Part shown: one piece after another, positions 45,906 through 54,481 of the stretch
Layout: the number at the start of each line of letters is the position of its first letter
Numbering within the stretch: the first letter of the stretch is position 1
Source: Chitinophaga rhizophila
GTDB lineage: Bacteria; Bacteroidota; Bacteroidia; Chitinophagales; Chitinophagaceae
Reading direction: 5' to 3'
DNA length: 64,000 nt
Assembly (NCBI RefSeq): GCF_019492185.1
Contig: NZ_JAICCF010000001.1
Coordinates: forward strand, 620,001-684,000
The notes under the pieces: model-generated
The model's input: the letters and a program-made list of their open reading frames with translations, nothing else
Database searches by the model: none
What the model was told of the DNA's origin: nothing
Translations under genes and position numbers: made by a program

Positions 45906-46082
45906 GCAAGATATGTCATATAATAATATTCAGCAATATCAATACACTATTCACGCCTATTCCTGATAACATCCTTTAATTACCAACGAGTTATACAAAA
46001 TCTCACGGGGGCAGGTGTGCGGAGTTGCCCTTCGGCGTCATACTCCGATCCGGGATGGACATCGGGTATACTCAGGTAGTCC

Positions 46083-46126
46083 AAGCGACGAACTAGCGAC
46101 GGCCAAGCGACGAACAAGCAACGAAT
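46083..46126. repeat. Four 11-bp tandem repeats
   Basis: AAGCGACGAAC, TAGCGACGGCC, AAGCGACGAAC and AAGCAACGAAT follow each other without gaps, about 55 nt before the next gene. Eleven base pairs is close to one helical turn, so all copies face the same side of the DNA, as for an array of regulator-binding sites. Confidence 0.7.
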
Positions 46127-46180
46127 AAAATATTTTTCTTATCTTTCAGCATCAATTCAGCTATCCCTAACGACACCTAC

Positions 46181-46759
46181 ATGAAAACGAAAACACTATC
46201 GCGGATAACAACCGCTATCGTTGTTATCTTCTGCATGAGCGCAACTACCGTACTCGCACAAAAGAAAGTACTCAATCCGGGTACCCTGAACATCGAAAAA
46301 AATGACAGAGTCTATTCCTCGAAAGATATCCGGGGGAGTGCGACAATTGGTAGCAGTAAACAGGCTATCATGAGTCTCGAATGTACATTACGCGACGGGA
46401 AACGCATCTTATCCTTAAGGTTTGATCTGAAGAAAATAGGGGAATTTCAGCCTGGAACGGTTGCTTTTGCCAGAACGGCCAATGAGGAAGAACCAGGTAA
46501 CTTTGTGCAGTTCCTGAACTATCCGCAGGATGAGGAAACCGAAAGTGCGGATGAAGGGTCAGGAAAAGACATCTCTTCCACTGCGGAAAAAGGCACTTTC
46601 ACTTTAACAAATATCAGGTTTGATGATGTTAAAGCGATCATTTCCGGCAACTTTGAATTTACAGGTCCTAATGATATTGATTCAGGCAGCGAAAAAACTG
46701 TTACTGTAAAAGGAACTTTTGATGGTGTATCCATCACCTGCATGGGGCCACATCCATGA
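46181..46759 (+). CDS. Hypothetical exported protein
   Basis: 192 residues. Signal peptide ITTAIVVIFCMSATTVLAQ, then a beta-rich soluble domain (GSATIGSSKQAIMSLECTLRDG, ILSLRFDLKKIGEFQPGTVAF, GTFTLTNIRFDDVKAIISGNFEF, KTVTVKGTFDGVSITCM). This repeated beta-strand layout recalls small periplasmic binding-like or lipocalin-like modules common in Bacteroidota, but I cannot name a family. The upstream 11-bp repeat array may control it. Confidence 0.6.
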   Translation: MKTKTLSRITTAIVVIFCMSATTVLAQKKVLNPGTLNIEKNDRVYSSKDIRGSATIGSSKQAIMSLECTLRDGKRILSLRFDLKKIGEFQPGTVAFARTANEEEPGNFVQFLNYPQDEETESADEGSGKDISSTAEKGTFTLTNIRFDDVKAIISGNFEFTGPNDIDSGSEKTVTVKGTFDGVSITCMGPHP

Positions 46760-46824
46760 TCAGTTATCATACTGACTTAGATGGCCCTGTCATGACTGAA
46801 TAACTGCATACTTACTGATCCTGC

Positions 46825-46867
46825 AGATCCGGTGAGCACGTTCTTACAGAATGCCCTCACCGGATCT
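46825..46867. terminator. Perfect 12-bp inverted repeat
   Basis: AGATCCGGTGAG (46825-46836) pairs with CTCACCGGATCT (46856-46867) across 19 nt, between convergent genes and abutting the stop of the minus-strand gene. No T run, so a terminator role is tentative. Confidence 0.5.
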
Positions 46868-47268
46868 CAGATCTCTTTCCCGGTCAGGCTATACACCAGA
46901 TTCTGTAACTGGTGCACATATACCAAAGGCTGCCCATACGGTATCATTTGTCCGCCTGCCGCTGCCAAAGGCTGAAAGGAATAACCCTCATCCCTTATAT
47001 AAATATTGTCTTTACGATTATACCTGTAGGAATATACCTGCTCATCTTCTCCATGCTCTTTCTCCCCCCGCACAAACGCCAGGCTGCGAAGATGATGGGT
47101 GTCCAATGTCAGGGGATGTACATTTGCCAGCGGCAGTTTACTTTTAGGTAATGAAGAGTTATAGATAAAGCCGTCCAGTAAGCCTTCCACTTCAAACACC
47201 GTTTCATTCATATACAGATCATAATACCATACCAGGTTGCCTGTACGCACGTCATTTGCTTCTATCAT
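46867..47268 (-). CDS. Small hypothetical protein resembling Bacteroidota mobile-element proteins
   Basis: 133 residues, soluble. The N-terminus (ANDVRTGNLVWYYD) and C-terminus (YVHQLQNLVYSLTGKEI) match my memory of a common Bacteroidota phage and conjugative-element protein that begins with N-[DE]-[LV]-R-x-G-N and ends with V-H-Q-L-Q-N-L-x-x-x-L-T-G-x-E. Function unknown. It is 35 nt after the lipoprotein gene, so the two are probably co-transcribed. No other phage gene is seen nearby, so this may be a domesticated relative. Confidence 0.6.
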   Translation of the reverse strand: MIEANDVRTGNLVWYYDLYMNETVFEVEGLLDGFIYNSSLPKSKLPLANVHPLTLDTHHLRSLAFVRGEKEHGEDEQVYSYRYNRKDNIYIRDEGYSFQPLAAAGGQMIPYGQPLVYVHQLQNLVYSLTGKEI

Positions 47269-47303
47269 GATAACATCTCTTTCTGCAAGTATAACGGTAT
47301 ATT

Positions 47304-48056
47304 CTAATTATCAAACGAGACAACGCGGGATTCCTTTACAATATCCTCTTCGTCAGGGTCATTCCTGTCTACTAGACCGGCAAACAGCTGAATGGAGCCA
47401 TTTTTAAATACGATACTGTCTACGCCGGCGTTGAGACTCTGCCAGGGCCGCAGATTATTAAAAGCTACCAACTGCTGCTTTTTGCTGGACAGATCTACCG
47501 CTGTCACTTTTACACTATCATCAGGATCATTGCCTGACACGTTGTAGACTAACTGTCCACTGCTGATATCATAATCCAGTACCTGCTCATAACGTTTATC
47601 CGCAGGTTTGGTTGCCTTGGTTACGGTCGTTACTGACAGACAGGAGAAGCCACAATAATGCTCAAAGAAAATATGACTCTTATTCTCTCCTGCATATACC
47701 GGTATATGTTTCCAGTTGGTAAAATCTGATAGGATCACCGCTTTACTATTACCTTTGGAACAGACAATATACAGGTCTTTGTACTTGGATGCATCGTTTC
47801 TGACCAGGTATTGAATGGTCCACCCACTGGCCGTCACTGTGTCCAAAGGACATTTGTCTCCGTCATCATAACGTTCGTCTTCCCTGTCAATCGGGAAAAG
47901 CTGGATATTGTCATCTTTATCTGCTACTGTTCCCTTAGTGGTAGCAAGGCTGATCGTTTGTGCTGCAGCTATACCTTCTGTATCTGCAGTACGTGGCTGG
48001 CAGCCAGCAAGGAAGGCGGCTGCACAATATAATATATAGATTCTTATGTGTGACAT
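47304..48056 (-). CDS. Hypothetical lipoprotein
   Basis: 250 residues. Lipobox FLAGC (signal ending near residue 19) followed by a disordered linker (QPRTADTEG). The rest is beta-rich, with repeats resembling propeller-like or sandwich strands (KDLYIVCSKGNSKAVIL, HIFFEHYCGFSCLSVTTV, GQLVYNVSGNDPDDSVKVTAV). No known family. It heads a two-gene unit with the downstream 133-residue protein. Confidence 0.6.
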   Translation of the reverse strand: MSHIRIYILYCAAAFLAGCQPRTADTEGIAAAQTISLATTKGTVADKDDNIQLFPIDREDERYDDGDKCPLDTVTASGWTIQYLVRNDASKYKDLYIVCSKGNSKAVILSDFTNWKHIPVYAGENKSHIFFEHYCGFSCLSVTTVTKATKPADKRYEQVLDYDISSGQLVYNVSGNDPDDSVKVTAVDLSSKKQQLVAFNNLRPWQSLNAGVDSIVFKNGSIQLFAGLVDRNDPDEEDIVKESRVVSFDN

Positions 48057-48147
48057 AGGAGATTTCTGAGCACTAAAATTAGTATTCCCGCTGCAATTCT
48101 TCCCAACAATCTTTTTAACTACACTTATTAGGACTATTTAAAATAAT

Positions 48148-48180
48148 AAGGGGATAACCGATAACAGTTATCCCCTTTTT
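48148..48180. terminator. Bidirectional hairpin terminator
   Basis: AAGGGGATAAC and GTTATCCCCTT form an 11-bp stem followed by a T run. It is on the 3' side of the amidase-caspase-SGNH gene; in between are only A/T-rich bases. Confidence 0.85.
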
Positions 48181-48205
48181 CCTATGCAAAACAAAAACAA
48201 TCCTA

Positions 48206-51200
48206 TCAGGATTGAGCAGACAGTGCTACAGCTTCTGTAAATGGTTGCAGGTCTGGTTTTAATGCCTCAATCACGGCAATGAACTTATCAGCTACAAGCC
48301 GGAACCCTTCGTCTGTAGGATGGATCTCGTCATACCAGGAGTCACGTGCAACAATATCACGCACATTGATATAATATACCACTCCCGGGAACGCGGCTGC
48401 CACCTTCTGTAGCCGCTCGTTAAATTCATCAACAATAAACCTGATCAGTGTCTCCCGTTCTGTTTGGGGCCGGATCTCTTTCAAGATCATATATTTCCCC
48501 AGCCAGCTGGTTTTCTTCGGATCAATGTCAGTATCTACAGGTATGACATAATCATAACTATGTACCAGTATCCGCAGATTAGGATAACGGTGATGCAGCT
48601 CTGTGAACATCTCTTTGTACCACCGTTCCAGGTCATCCAGCTTGTCAGTGAATGCACCTTTCAGATAACGGCTGGTTGTATCGTCGGCTTCTGCAGGCAT
48701 ATCCCGCAGGAACTGCTGGAATTGTTCACCCAATATATCATTACCGCCTCCACTCACCAGAAATACCTGCGCCTGTTCTTCCCTGATGGCATCCAGGTAT
48801 TCCTTTTCTTTCATATAATGCTCAAGTGTGTCGCCGGCTTCTGCATAGCTACGTATTGCGTACAACTTGTACAGGTGATCCAGCGTATCCTGCAACCTAA
48901 TCGGGTACTGGAACCAGGAATCGCCTTCCGCAACAATACGCAGTCTGTCAGTATGCTTCAACTGATTATATAGTCTCCTACGCTGACGTGTTTCTATCGT
49001 ATTTGCTGCCCACAGCACTACATTACCCCACAGCCCTCTTTCCTCTTCAGGCAGTTTGATCTGTGGTTTCAGTTTGAGTTGTGTAGGCTGTCCCCTTTCA
49101 TCATTAACAAGGTCGTAATATACACCTGCGGCGTAATAGGACGTCTCTTCGTAGTCCATTAGCTCCTGCAGGGTCTTATACTCAATACGGTTGAATGATG
49201 GATTATTGAAGATGAGAGCCAGCGTCTGCGTCATCCATCCACTGAACACGGCGGGAGTGTCTTCTTCATCCATAACAGCGCCTTTGGTTACCTCCATCGC
49301 ACTTCTTACCAGCCCTTTCTCCCGGTCGGCCAGTACATAAGGCGCAGGGAGGCTACCCAATGACAGCGCTTTCACATTAAAGGCATCTGTGCTGACTATG
49401 ATCTTGAGTGTTTCCATACTCAGTGGCCAGTTATACTCTTTGACAAAATCATCCTGCCGGATAACAATCCTGTCTTTGCCTTTTCTTCCCAGCACCAGGC
49501 ACTTACCCGGCTCCAGTAGTCGTGGCGAGTCTTCCTGATAATCGAGGTAACTGCTGAATTGCACACCCAGGTAAAGGGCGGCTACATACAAATGCTGATG
49601 TGTAGTATTGGTCAGCTTTATTTCCATAGCGCCCTCCCACAAGTCGTCGCCTGGTTCAAAATCAAACACGGCCTTACCGTCAGCTATATTCAGCTTTTGC
49701 CGGCCACCATCAGTATAGATTCTTGTCAGTTCGATTCTCAATGGTTGCTTTGGAAACGCATCAGGGGCCGTATTGTTTTGAAGTGACTTAATGAAGTGCC
49801 ACTGAGAAATGTGCTTCAGTGTTTCCACCAATGCGGTAGCACCCTTCTCTTTAATTAGTTCCAGCGGACGTACGACAGGGCGGAATGGATCATTGGCTTT
49901 CGTGATGACAGCTTCTCCTGCACGTATATGCAGGGTATAGTCAGCGGTTCTTCCATACTCGTCTGCGGCTGACTGAAACTCAAACTGTCCGCCGGCATTA
50001 CTTTCTATGTCATCCACCAGTTGGGCCATCTCTGCCGGATTACCATTCACATTATTCAATTCGAGAAGTATCCTGCCACTCATCAGCCCTTCTGCAAACG
50101 CCTTATGCGCTCTGCTCTGATCGGGATTCCCGTCAATAGTAATGATACTATAGTCAATAAATACATTGTCGATGTGACCTCTCCATTTACGGTTGTTGTC
50201 TGTCGCATCCACAATGGTGATCCTGGTGTTTTTGTCTACACCGTGAATCGCGCCCAGATTGATCTGCCAGCCTTTTACATGACTGGTGACTTCTGCTATT
50301 GTAGCCTGATCACTCAGGCTCCTGTTGAGGAAACCAGTGCTGAGCAGCTCATCCATATTATTGGAGACATATATTTTGGGCGTCTGCTCAAAGCTGAACC
50401 TCAGATATTGCCGGATGCGGCTGCTCAATTCATTGTAAGATACATTGCCGGTGCAGGCATCCAGTGCGCCTAACAGCTTTTTGGTAAAGACGCCTTCACC
50501 ATTTACTTCAACTGCCGACTGATTACTCTCGCAGGCAGCCATCTGTATATATACACCCTCTGGCAGGAAGTCTGACAGCTTCTGACCTTTTACATCCTCC
50601 TCTTTGATCTCTGCTGAGAAGACAAAGTCATTCCATGCTCGTTGCGGGAAAGCACCTGAATACCGGGAGCCGTCCTTTACCATACGTTTGATAACAATAT
50701 CCTGCTGATAGGCAGTGTTAATCAGCTGACCACGGGTGTTATCTCCTGAGTGGCAACAGTCAAAGATAGTGACGATATGAGCGCCTGTTTTCTGGTAGAG
50801 CTTCGCCAGCAAGTAACGCAGTTCTTTATCTGTCAGCAGGTAGTCAGACGGTTTCTCGGCACCGCCATCATAGCATACCAGGCATTCCAGTTTGTCATCT
50901 GTTTCTTCCCAAAGCGGAGCAGCATCTTCCTGGGTACCATGGCCTGAATAATAAAACAGGATAGTGTCTTCCGTAGTAGCCTGTCCCAGGTGCTCCTCAA
51001 ATGCTTTTATCACATTATCCCTGGTAGCAGCTGCGTCAGTCAGCTTCTTTATCCTGCAATCAAAAGCTGTACGGTGTATCAGGTAGTCCTCTACCTGCTG
51101 TACATCATGCAGACAGCCATTCAGTTTACGTACTCTGTCATAGGCATTGATACCTGTAAGCAAGGCAAAGACCTTTCCACTGGGTGGTGCCACTTCCCTG

Positions 51201-52159
51201 TTCAGGCTTTCTTCGTAGTTTAAAGGGTTGTAACCATCATTATCGGTAGCTTCGGCTACCACCTCCTCGTCATTAGCTGCGCCGGCAAAGTGTGCTGAGA
51301 TATCAGCATCTGAACTCAGTGCAGCAGACAGGGAGCGAGTCGCAAATCCCAGAGACCTTTCGGTTACTGCCGGTGTGAAGGTAGCTGCTGTGACTCCACT
51401 GATCAACGTGTCCCAGTCGAAAGCCGGACCAATATCCCACTTGCCTGAAGGGCGATAGTTAACGTGGGTCACAATACCTTTGAAGTTCAATACGTCATTG
51501 GTAGTGATAAATCTTTTGTCCTCAGGCAGAAATTGCCGGGGGATATTGTATTTCGCTGTCAGGAAACGTAACAATATAATAGTGCTTTCTATCTGTTCGG
51601 GGGTGTAAGAGGCATAATAAGACTGTTCCCTGAACGGATGATCAATCCTGGTATAAGCAGCGCTATTGCTCAGTGTAGAGTACACATCTATTGGTCCCGG
51701 TTTGCCATTTACCGGCTGACGGGAGTAGACAGTTTCAAGGTTACCGTCCCGGGGTACCAGAAAAGCATAGTTAGACAACTCTATACCAATAGTGACCTTA
51801 TCCTGGGCGTTCTTTGTACCCTGATTACCCACTCCTGCGCCAATATGACCAGACCAGTTAGCCGAAGGAAACAATTGGTAGATCGTGCCATCTCTGGCAA
51901 TTACAAATGGTACAGAGACGTGCCTGTCCTGCGTAGTGAGACTTTGCATATCAGATCTCAGGTTGCCGGCAGTAAAATGGAGTACGATGCGCTCTTTGTT
52001 ATGCGCTGCCGGATAGAAATAATTGCTGCGTCCTGGTTTATACAATTGGCCGTTCAGTACCAACTGCTCATTAGGCACCGGCAGTGAAAATGGTGTCAGG
52101 AAGGGTTGCGCTTCACGTTTGAAGCGTTCCTCTAGCTGGGGCAAGGAGTCGAATCTCAT
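48206..52159 (-). CDS. Amidase_2 - caspase-like - SGNH hydrolase fusion protein
   Basis: 1317 residues, no signal peptide. Residues 50-250 resemble an N-acetylmuramoyl-L-alanine amidase with zinc ligands His61 (VLHFTAG), His232 (IVTHVNYRPSGKWDIGP) and Asp242. Residues 325-560 are a caspase/metacaspase domain: FALLTGINAYDRVRKLNGCLHD, catalytic His407 in YYSGHGTQ and Cys469 in IFDCCHSGD. About 560-1070 is beta-rich and unrecognised. Residues 1073-1300 are an SGNH/GDSL hydrolase: Ser1081 in EGDSWFQYP, Asn1141 in GGGNDIL, and Asp1277 and His1280 in YDEIHPTDEGF. It stands alone, with a 354-bp upstream region. Three hydrolytic activities in one chain are unusual; a toxin, lytic enzyme or defence effector is plausible but unproven. 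Confidence 0.88.
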   Translation of the reverse strand: MRFDSLPQLEERFKREAQPFLTPFSLPVPNEQLVLNGQLYKPGRSNYFYPAAHNKERIVLHFTAGNLRSDMQSLTTQDRHVSVPFVIARDGTIYQLFPSANWSGHIGAGVGNQGTKNAQDKVTIGIELSNYAFLVPRDGNLETVYSRQPVNGKPGPIDVYSTLSNSAAYTRIDHPFREQSYYASYTPEQIESTIILLRFLTAKYNIPRQFLPEDKRFITTNDVLNFKGIVTHVNYRPSGKWDIGPAFDWDTLISGVTAATFTPAVTERSLGFATRSLSAALSSDADISAHFAGAANDEEVVAEATDNDGYNPLNYEESLNREVAPPSGKVFALLTGINAYDRVRKLNGCLHDVQQVEDYLIHRTAFDCRIKKLTDAAATRDNVIKAFEEHLGQATTEDTILFYYSGHGTQEDAAPLWEETDDKLECLVCYDGGAEKPSDYLLTDKELRYLLAKLYQKTGAHIVTIFDCCHSGDNTRGQLINTAYQQDIVIKRMVKDGSRYSGAFPQRAWNDFVFSAEIKEEDVKGQKLSDFLPEGVYIQMAACESNQSAVEVNGEGVFTKKLLGALDACTGNVSYNELSSRIRQYLRFSFEQTPKIYVSNNMDELLSTGFLNRSLSDQATIAEVTSHVKGWQINLGAIHGVDKNTRITIVDATDNNRKWRGHIDNVFIDYSIITIDGNPDQSRAHKAFAEGLMSGRILLELNNVNGNPAEMAQLVDDIESNAGGQFEFQSAADEYGRTADYTLHIRAGEAVITKANDPFRPVVRPLELIKEKGATALVETLKHISQWHFIKSLQNNTAPDAFPKQPLRIELTRIYTDGGRQKLNIADGKAVFDFEPGDDLWEGAMEIKLTNTTHQHLYVAALYLGVQFSSYLDYQEDSPRLLEPGKCLVLGRKGKDRIVIRQDDFVKEYNWPLSMETLKIIVSTDAFNVKALSLGSLPAPYVLADREKGLVRSAMEVTKGAVMDEEDTPAVFSGWMTQTLALIFNNPSFNRIEYKTLQELMDYEETSYYAAGVYYDLVNDERGQPTQLKLKPQIKLPEEERGLWGNVVLWAANTIETRQRRRLYNQLKHTDRLRIVAEGDSWFQYPIRLQDTLDHLYKLYAIRSYAEAGDTLEHYMKEKEYLDAIREEQAQVFLVSGGGNDILGEQFQQFLRDMPAEADDTTSRYLKGAFTDKLDDLERWYKEMFTELHHRYPNLRILVHSYDYVIPVDTDIDPKKTSWLGKYMILKEIRPQTERETLIRFIVDEFNERLQKVAAAFPGVVYYINVRDIVARDSWYDEIHPTDEGFRLVADKFIAVIEALKPDLQPFTEAVALSAQS

Positions 52160-52513
52160 GTAGAGAAATTTAAGTTTTATGGGGCGGTGGAAAAAATAAC
52201 AAGTTCTTACTTACGACGTGGATTCCCGAAGCTAACTACTCACTGATTATGTCTACCTCAAATATATGATTTAATATTCAGAAACACTTGATTCTCCTTA
52301 CATTACGATACTTATCCGGTTACCGCTGCTGTGCCTGTATACTTATTTACCCCCTTTTTATCAGGATGTCCACATTAACATATTAACTCGGCTCAATACC
52401 TATTTAATCGTGAGATATAATAGCATGATATTTAGTGGTCTCCCTTCTAGTATTAAACCGAGCAGGATTTTAGTGATAAATACGATTATTCACATTCTCT
52501 AAAATACTGAGCC
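52160..52513. other. Divergent intergenic region
   Basis: About 350 bp between the leftward fusion gene and the rightward small exported protein. AT-rich; I see no repeat, hairpin or ORF of note. Must hold both promoters. Confidence 0.5.
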
Positions 52514-52756
52514 ATGAAAAAGCATGTCGCAACAATCGGTTTCCTGCTGGTAACAGGCGGGTTTATTTACTTCGGAGGATCTTCCTCTCCTTCATACGCA
52601 GCTGACACAACAAGCGATGAAGTATATGTACCTGGCAACAGCCAGTTTAACCAGGACACAGTTCCCCGCACTGACACTTCCAGACACAAAGCGAAAAAGA
52701 TGAAGAACAAGAACAAAAAGGATACTACCTGGAGAAATGATTCAATACCCCAATAA
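52514..52756 (+). CDS. Small exported basic protein
   Basis: 80 residues. A signal-peptide-like N-terminus (KKHVATIGFLLVTGGFIYFGG...PSYA) precedes a short acidic to neutral stretch, then a Lys-rich tail (KAKKMKNKNKKDT). It may be a small periplasmic or surface polycation. No family recognised. A hairpin terminator follows. Confidence 0.55.
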   Translation: MKKHVATIGFLLVTGGFIYFGGSSSPSYAADTTSDEVYVPGNSQFNQDTVPRTDTSRHKAKKMKNKNKKDTTWRNDSIPQ

Positions 52757-52769
52757 GCTAACTTTCAGG

Positions 52770-52802
52770 GAAGCCTCCGTAAAGCGGGGGCTTTCTTTAT
52801 TT
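52770..52802 (+). terminator. Hairpin terminator after the small exported protein
   Basis: AAGCCTCCG and CGGGGGCTT form a stem with one wobble pair, followed by a T-rich stretch. Confidence 0.75.
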
Positions 52803-52886
52803 TGTCACTTATCGTCCGCGTTTCGTCACATTTAACTGGCCGTCAGCAAAGGCTTTATTAGTATTGCCATCAAATGCTGCTCGACA

Positions 52887-54419
52887 ATGAAATACGCTAT
52901 ATTTCTTATTAACCTATTGCTCATCTCTATCGGAGGAGTGGCGCAACAACGGTTAGGGAAACTCAATATCTACTTCAACAATATTGCACTACAACAATAC
53001 ATGAACGGGAACATCCTGCTGGCTGAACATGGCCGGCCGGTATATCAACGTTCCTTCGGCTATGCCGATCATGCTGCTGCAACGCCTAATACTCCCGACC
53101 AACGTTTTAACCTTGCATCTATTACCAAGGTATTTACGGCTACCGCCATATTACAACTAAAAGAAAAAGGACTACTTCGGCTAGGTGACAATCTCCGGTA
53201 TTACCTCCCTCAGTTTCCCTATGACCGTATTACCATCAGGCATCTGCTGACGCATACCTCCGGCCTCCCCGATCTGGAACTATACGAGCCTATAATTAAA
53301 GCTTATCCCGACACCATTGTTACCAACAACATCATTATTCCTGTGCTTATACAGGAAAAACGGCAACTGTATTTTCAACCGGGAAGTAAATTCAGCTACT
53401 GCAATCTGAACTATTCACTACTTGCCCTGCTGATAGAGAAACTCAGCGGACAATCCTTTCAGGCATACCTCGTGGATAATATATTCCGGCCAGCCGGTAT
53501 GTTAATGACCAACGCAGTAGCGTGCTCATTTGAGCCGGCAGACAAAGACATCGCTACTCCTCATGTCTATGACATGCTGTACGACACTGCCTGTACATCG
53601 GCATTTAAGCTGAAAAGATACCGGTATACCTCGTACAACAATAGTGCAGCTACCGGCGCTTCCAATGTTGTTACAACAGTACATGACCTCCTGCTGTTTG
53701 ACAAAGCATTCTTTGCCGGTAAATTATTAAGCACTACATCCATGCAGGAGGCCTTCACTCCTGTGGTGCTTAACAATGGAGATACCACCTGGGAACATAT
53801 GGATACTATGCAGGGAGAAGGAAGAGGCAGTTATGGACTTGGATGGGAAATCTTTGAACAACCTGCATTTGGCAAAGCCGTAGGACATGGTGGCTTCAAT
53901 TTCGGTCTGGCTACCTTCTACTACAGGAATCTGGATAAACAGCAAACAATTATCGCATTTGATAATTTCCCCGGGCCTCCGTTTGGTAGCATCGTAACAT
54001 CTGCACTACATCTGCTGAATAACCAACCGGCTACGCCTGTAACAATAAAAACCTCATTAGCGAGACTCTTCGGTCAGCAGCTGTTACAATATGGTCTTAC
54101 AACTGCTGCTAATAATATGCATGTCCTGGTGAACGATACAAGTCGCTATTACCTGAGTGAGAAAGAGATGAACAAACTGGGATATGAGTTTCTTTATCTC
54201 TCCTCTGTTCCTGGTCATGCGCAACTGGCAGTAGCCACTTTTTTGACTAATATCTCATATTTCCCTGACAGCTTCAATACGTATGACAGCTACGCAGAAG
54301 CCTTGTCAGTAACCGGTAGCAAACAGGAAGCCATCCGTATGTACCGTAAGTCCATTGCGTTAAACCCAGACAACAGAGACGGGATCAAAGCCCTGGAACG
54401 GTTACTCAGCCAGCCGTAA
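52887..54419 (+). CDS. Serine hydrolase of the class C beta-lactamase/esterase family with TPR-like tail
   Basis: 510 residues. Signal peptide FLINLLLISIGGVAQ. The penicillin-binding-like motifs are S78-x-x-K81 in LASITKVFT, YCN in KFSYCNLNYSLLAL, and HGG in VGHGGFNFG. These enzymes include D-Ala-D-Ala-type hydrolases, esterases and lipid-modifying proteins, so beta-lactam hydrolysis should not be assumed. The last 80 residues form a helical, TPR-like end (SFNTYDSYAEALSVTGSKQEAIRMYRKSIALNP). Periplasmic. Confidence 0.9.
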   Translation: MKYAIFLINLLLISIGGVAQQRLGKLNIYFNNIALQQYMNGNILLAEHGRPVYQRSFGYADHAAATPNTPDQRFNLASITKVFTATAILQLKEKGLLRLGDNLRYYLPQFPYDRITIRHLLTHTSGLPDLELYEPIIKAYPDTIVTNNIIIPVLIQEKRQLYFQPGSKFSYCNLNYSLLALLIEKLSGQSFQAYLVDNIFRPAGMLMTNAVACSFEPADKDIATPHVYDMLYDTACTSAFKLKRYRYTSYNNSAATGASNVVTTVHDLLLFDKAFFAGKLLSTTSMQEAFTPVVLNNGDTTWEHMDTMQGEGRGSYGLGWEIFEQPAFGKAVGHGGFNFGLATFYYRNLDKQQTIIAFDNFPGPPFGSIVTSALHLLNNQPATPVTIKTSLARLFGQQLLQYGLTTAANNMHVLVNDTSRYYLSEKEMNKLGYEFLYLSSVPGHAQLAVATFLTNISYFPDSFNTYDSYAEALSVTGSKQEAIRMYRKSIALNPDNRDGIKALERLLSQP

Positions 54420-54442
54420 CAGGCAGAACGTATTTGTTGTAA

Positions 54443-54474
54443 AGTAGTGTGGCTGGTTATGCCGCCACACTACT
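54443..54474. terminator. Bidirectional hairpin terminator
   Basis: AGTAGTGTGGC pairs perfectly with GCCACACTACT across a 10-nt loop, between the convergent hydrolase and lipoprotein genes. Confidence 0.75.
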
Positions 54475-54481
54475 CTCCGTT

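Noticed and set aside
52887..54419. Reading the class C-like serine hydrolase as a beta-lactamase resistance gene
   Set aside because: The S-x-x-K, Y-x-N and H-G-G motifs are shared with esterases and peptidases, and the extra tail is not typical of resistance enzymes.
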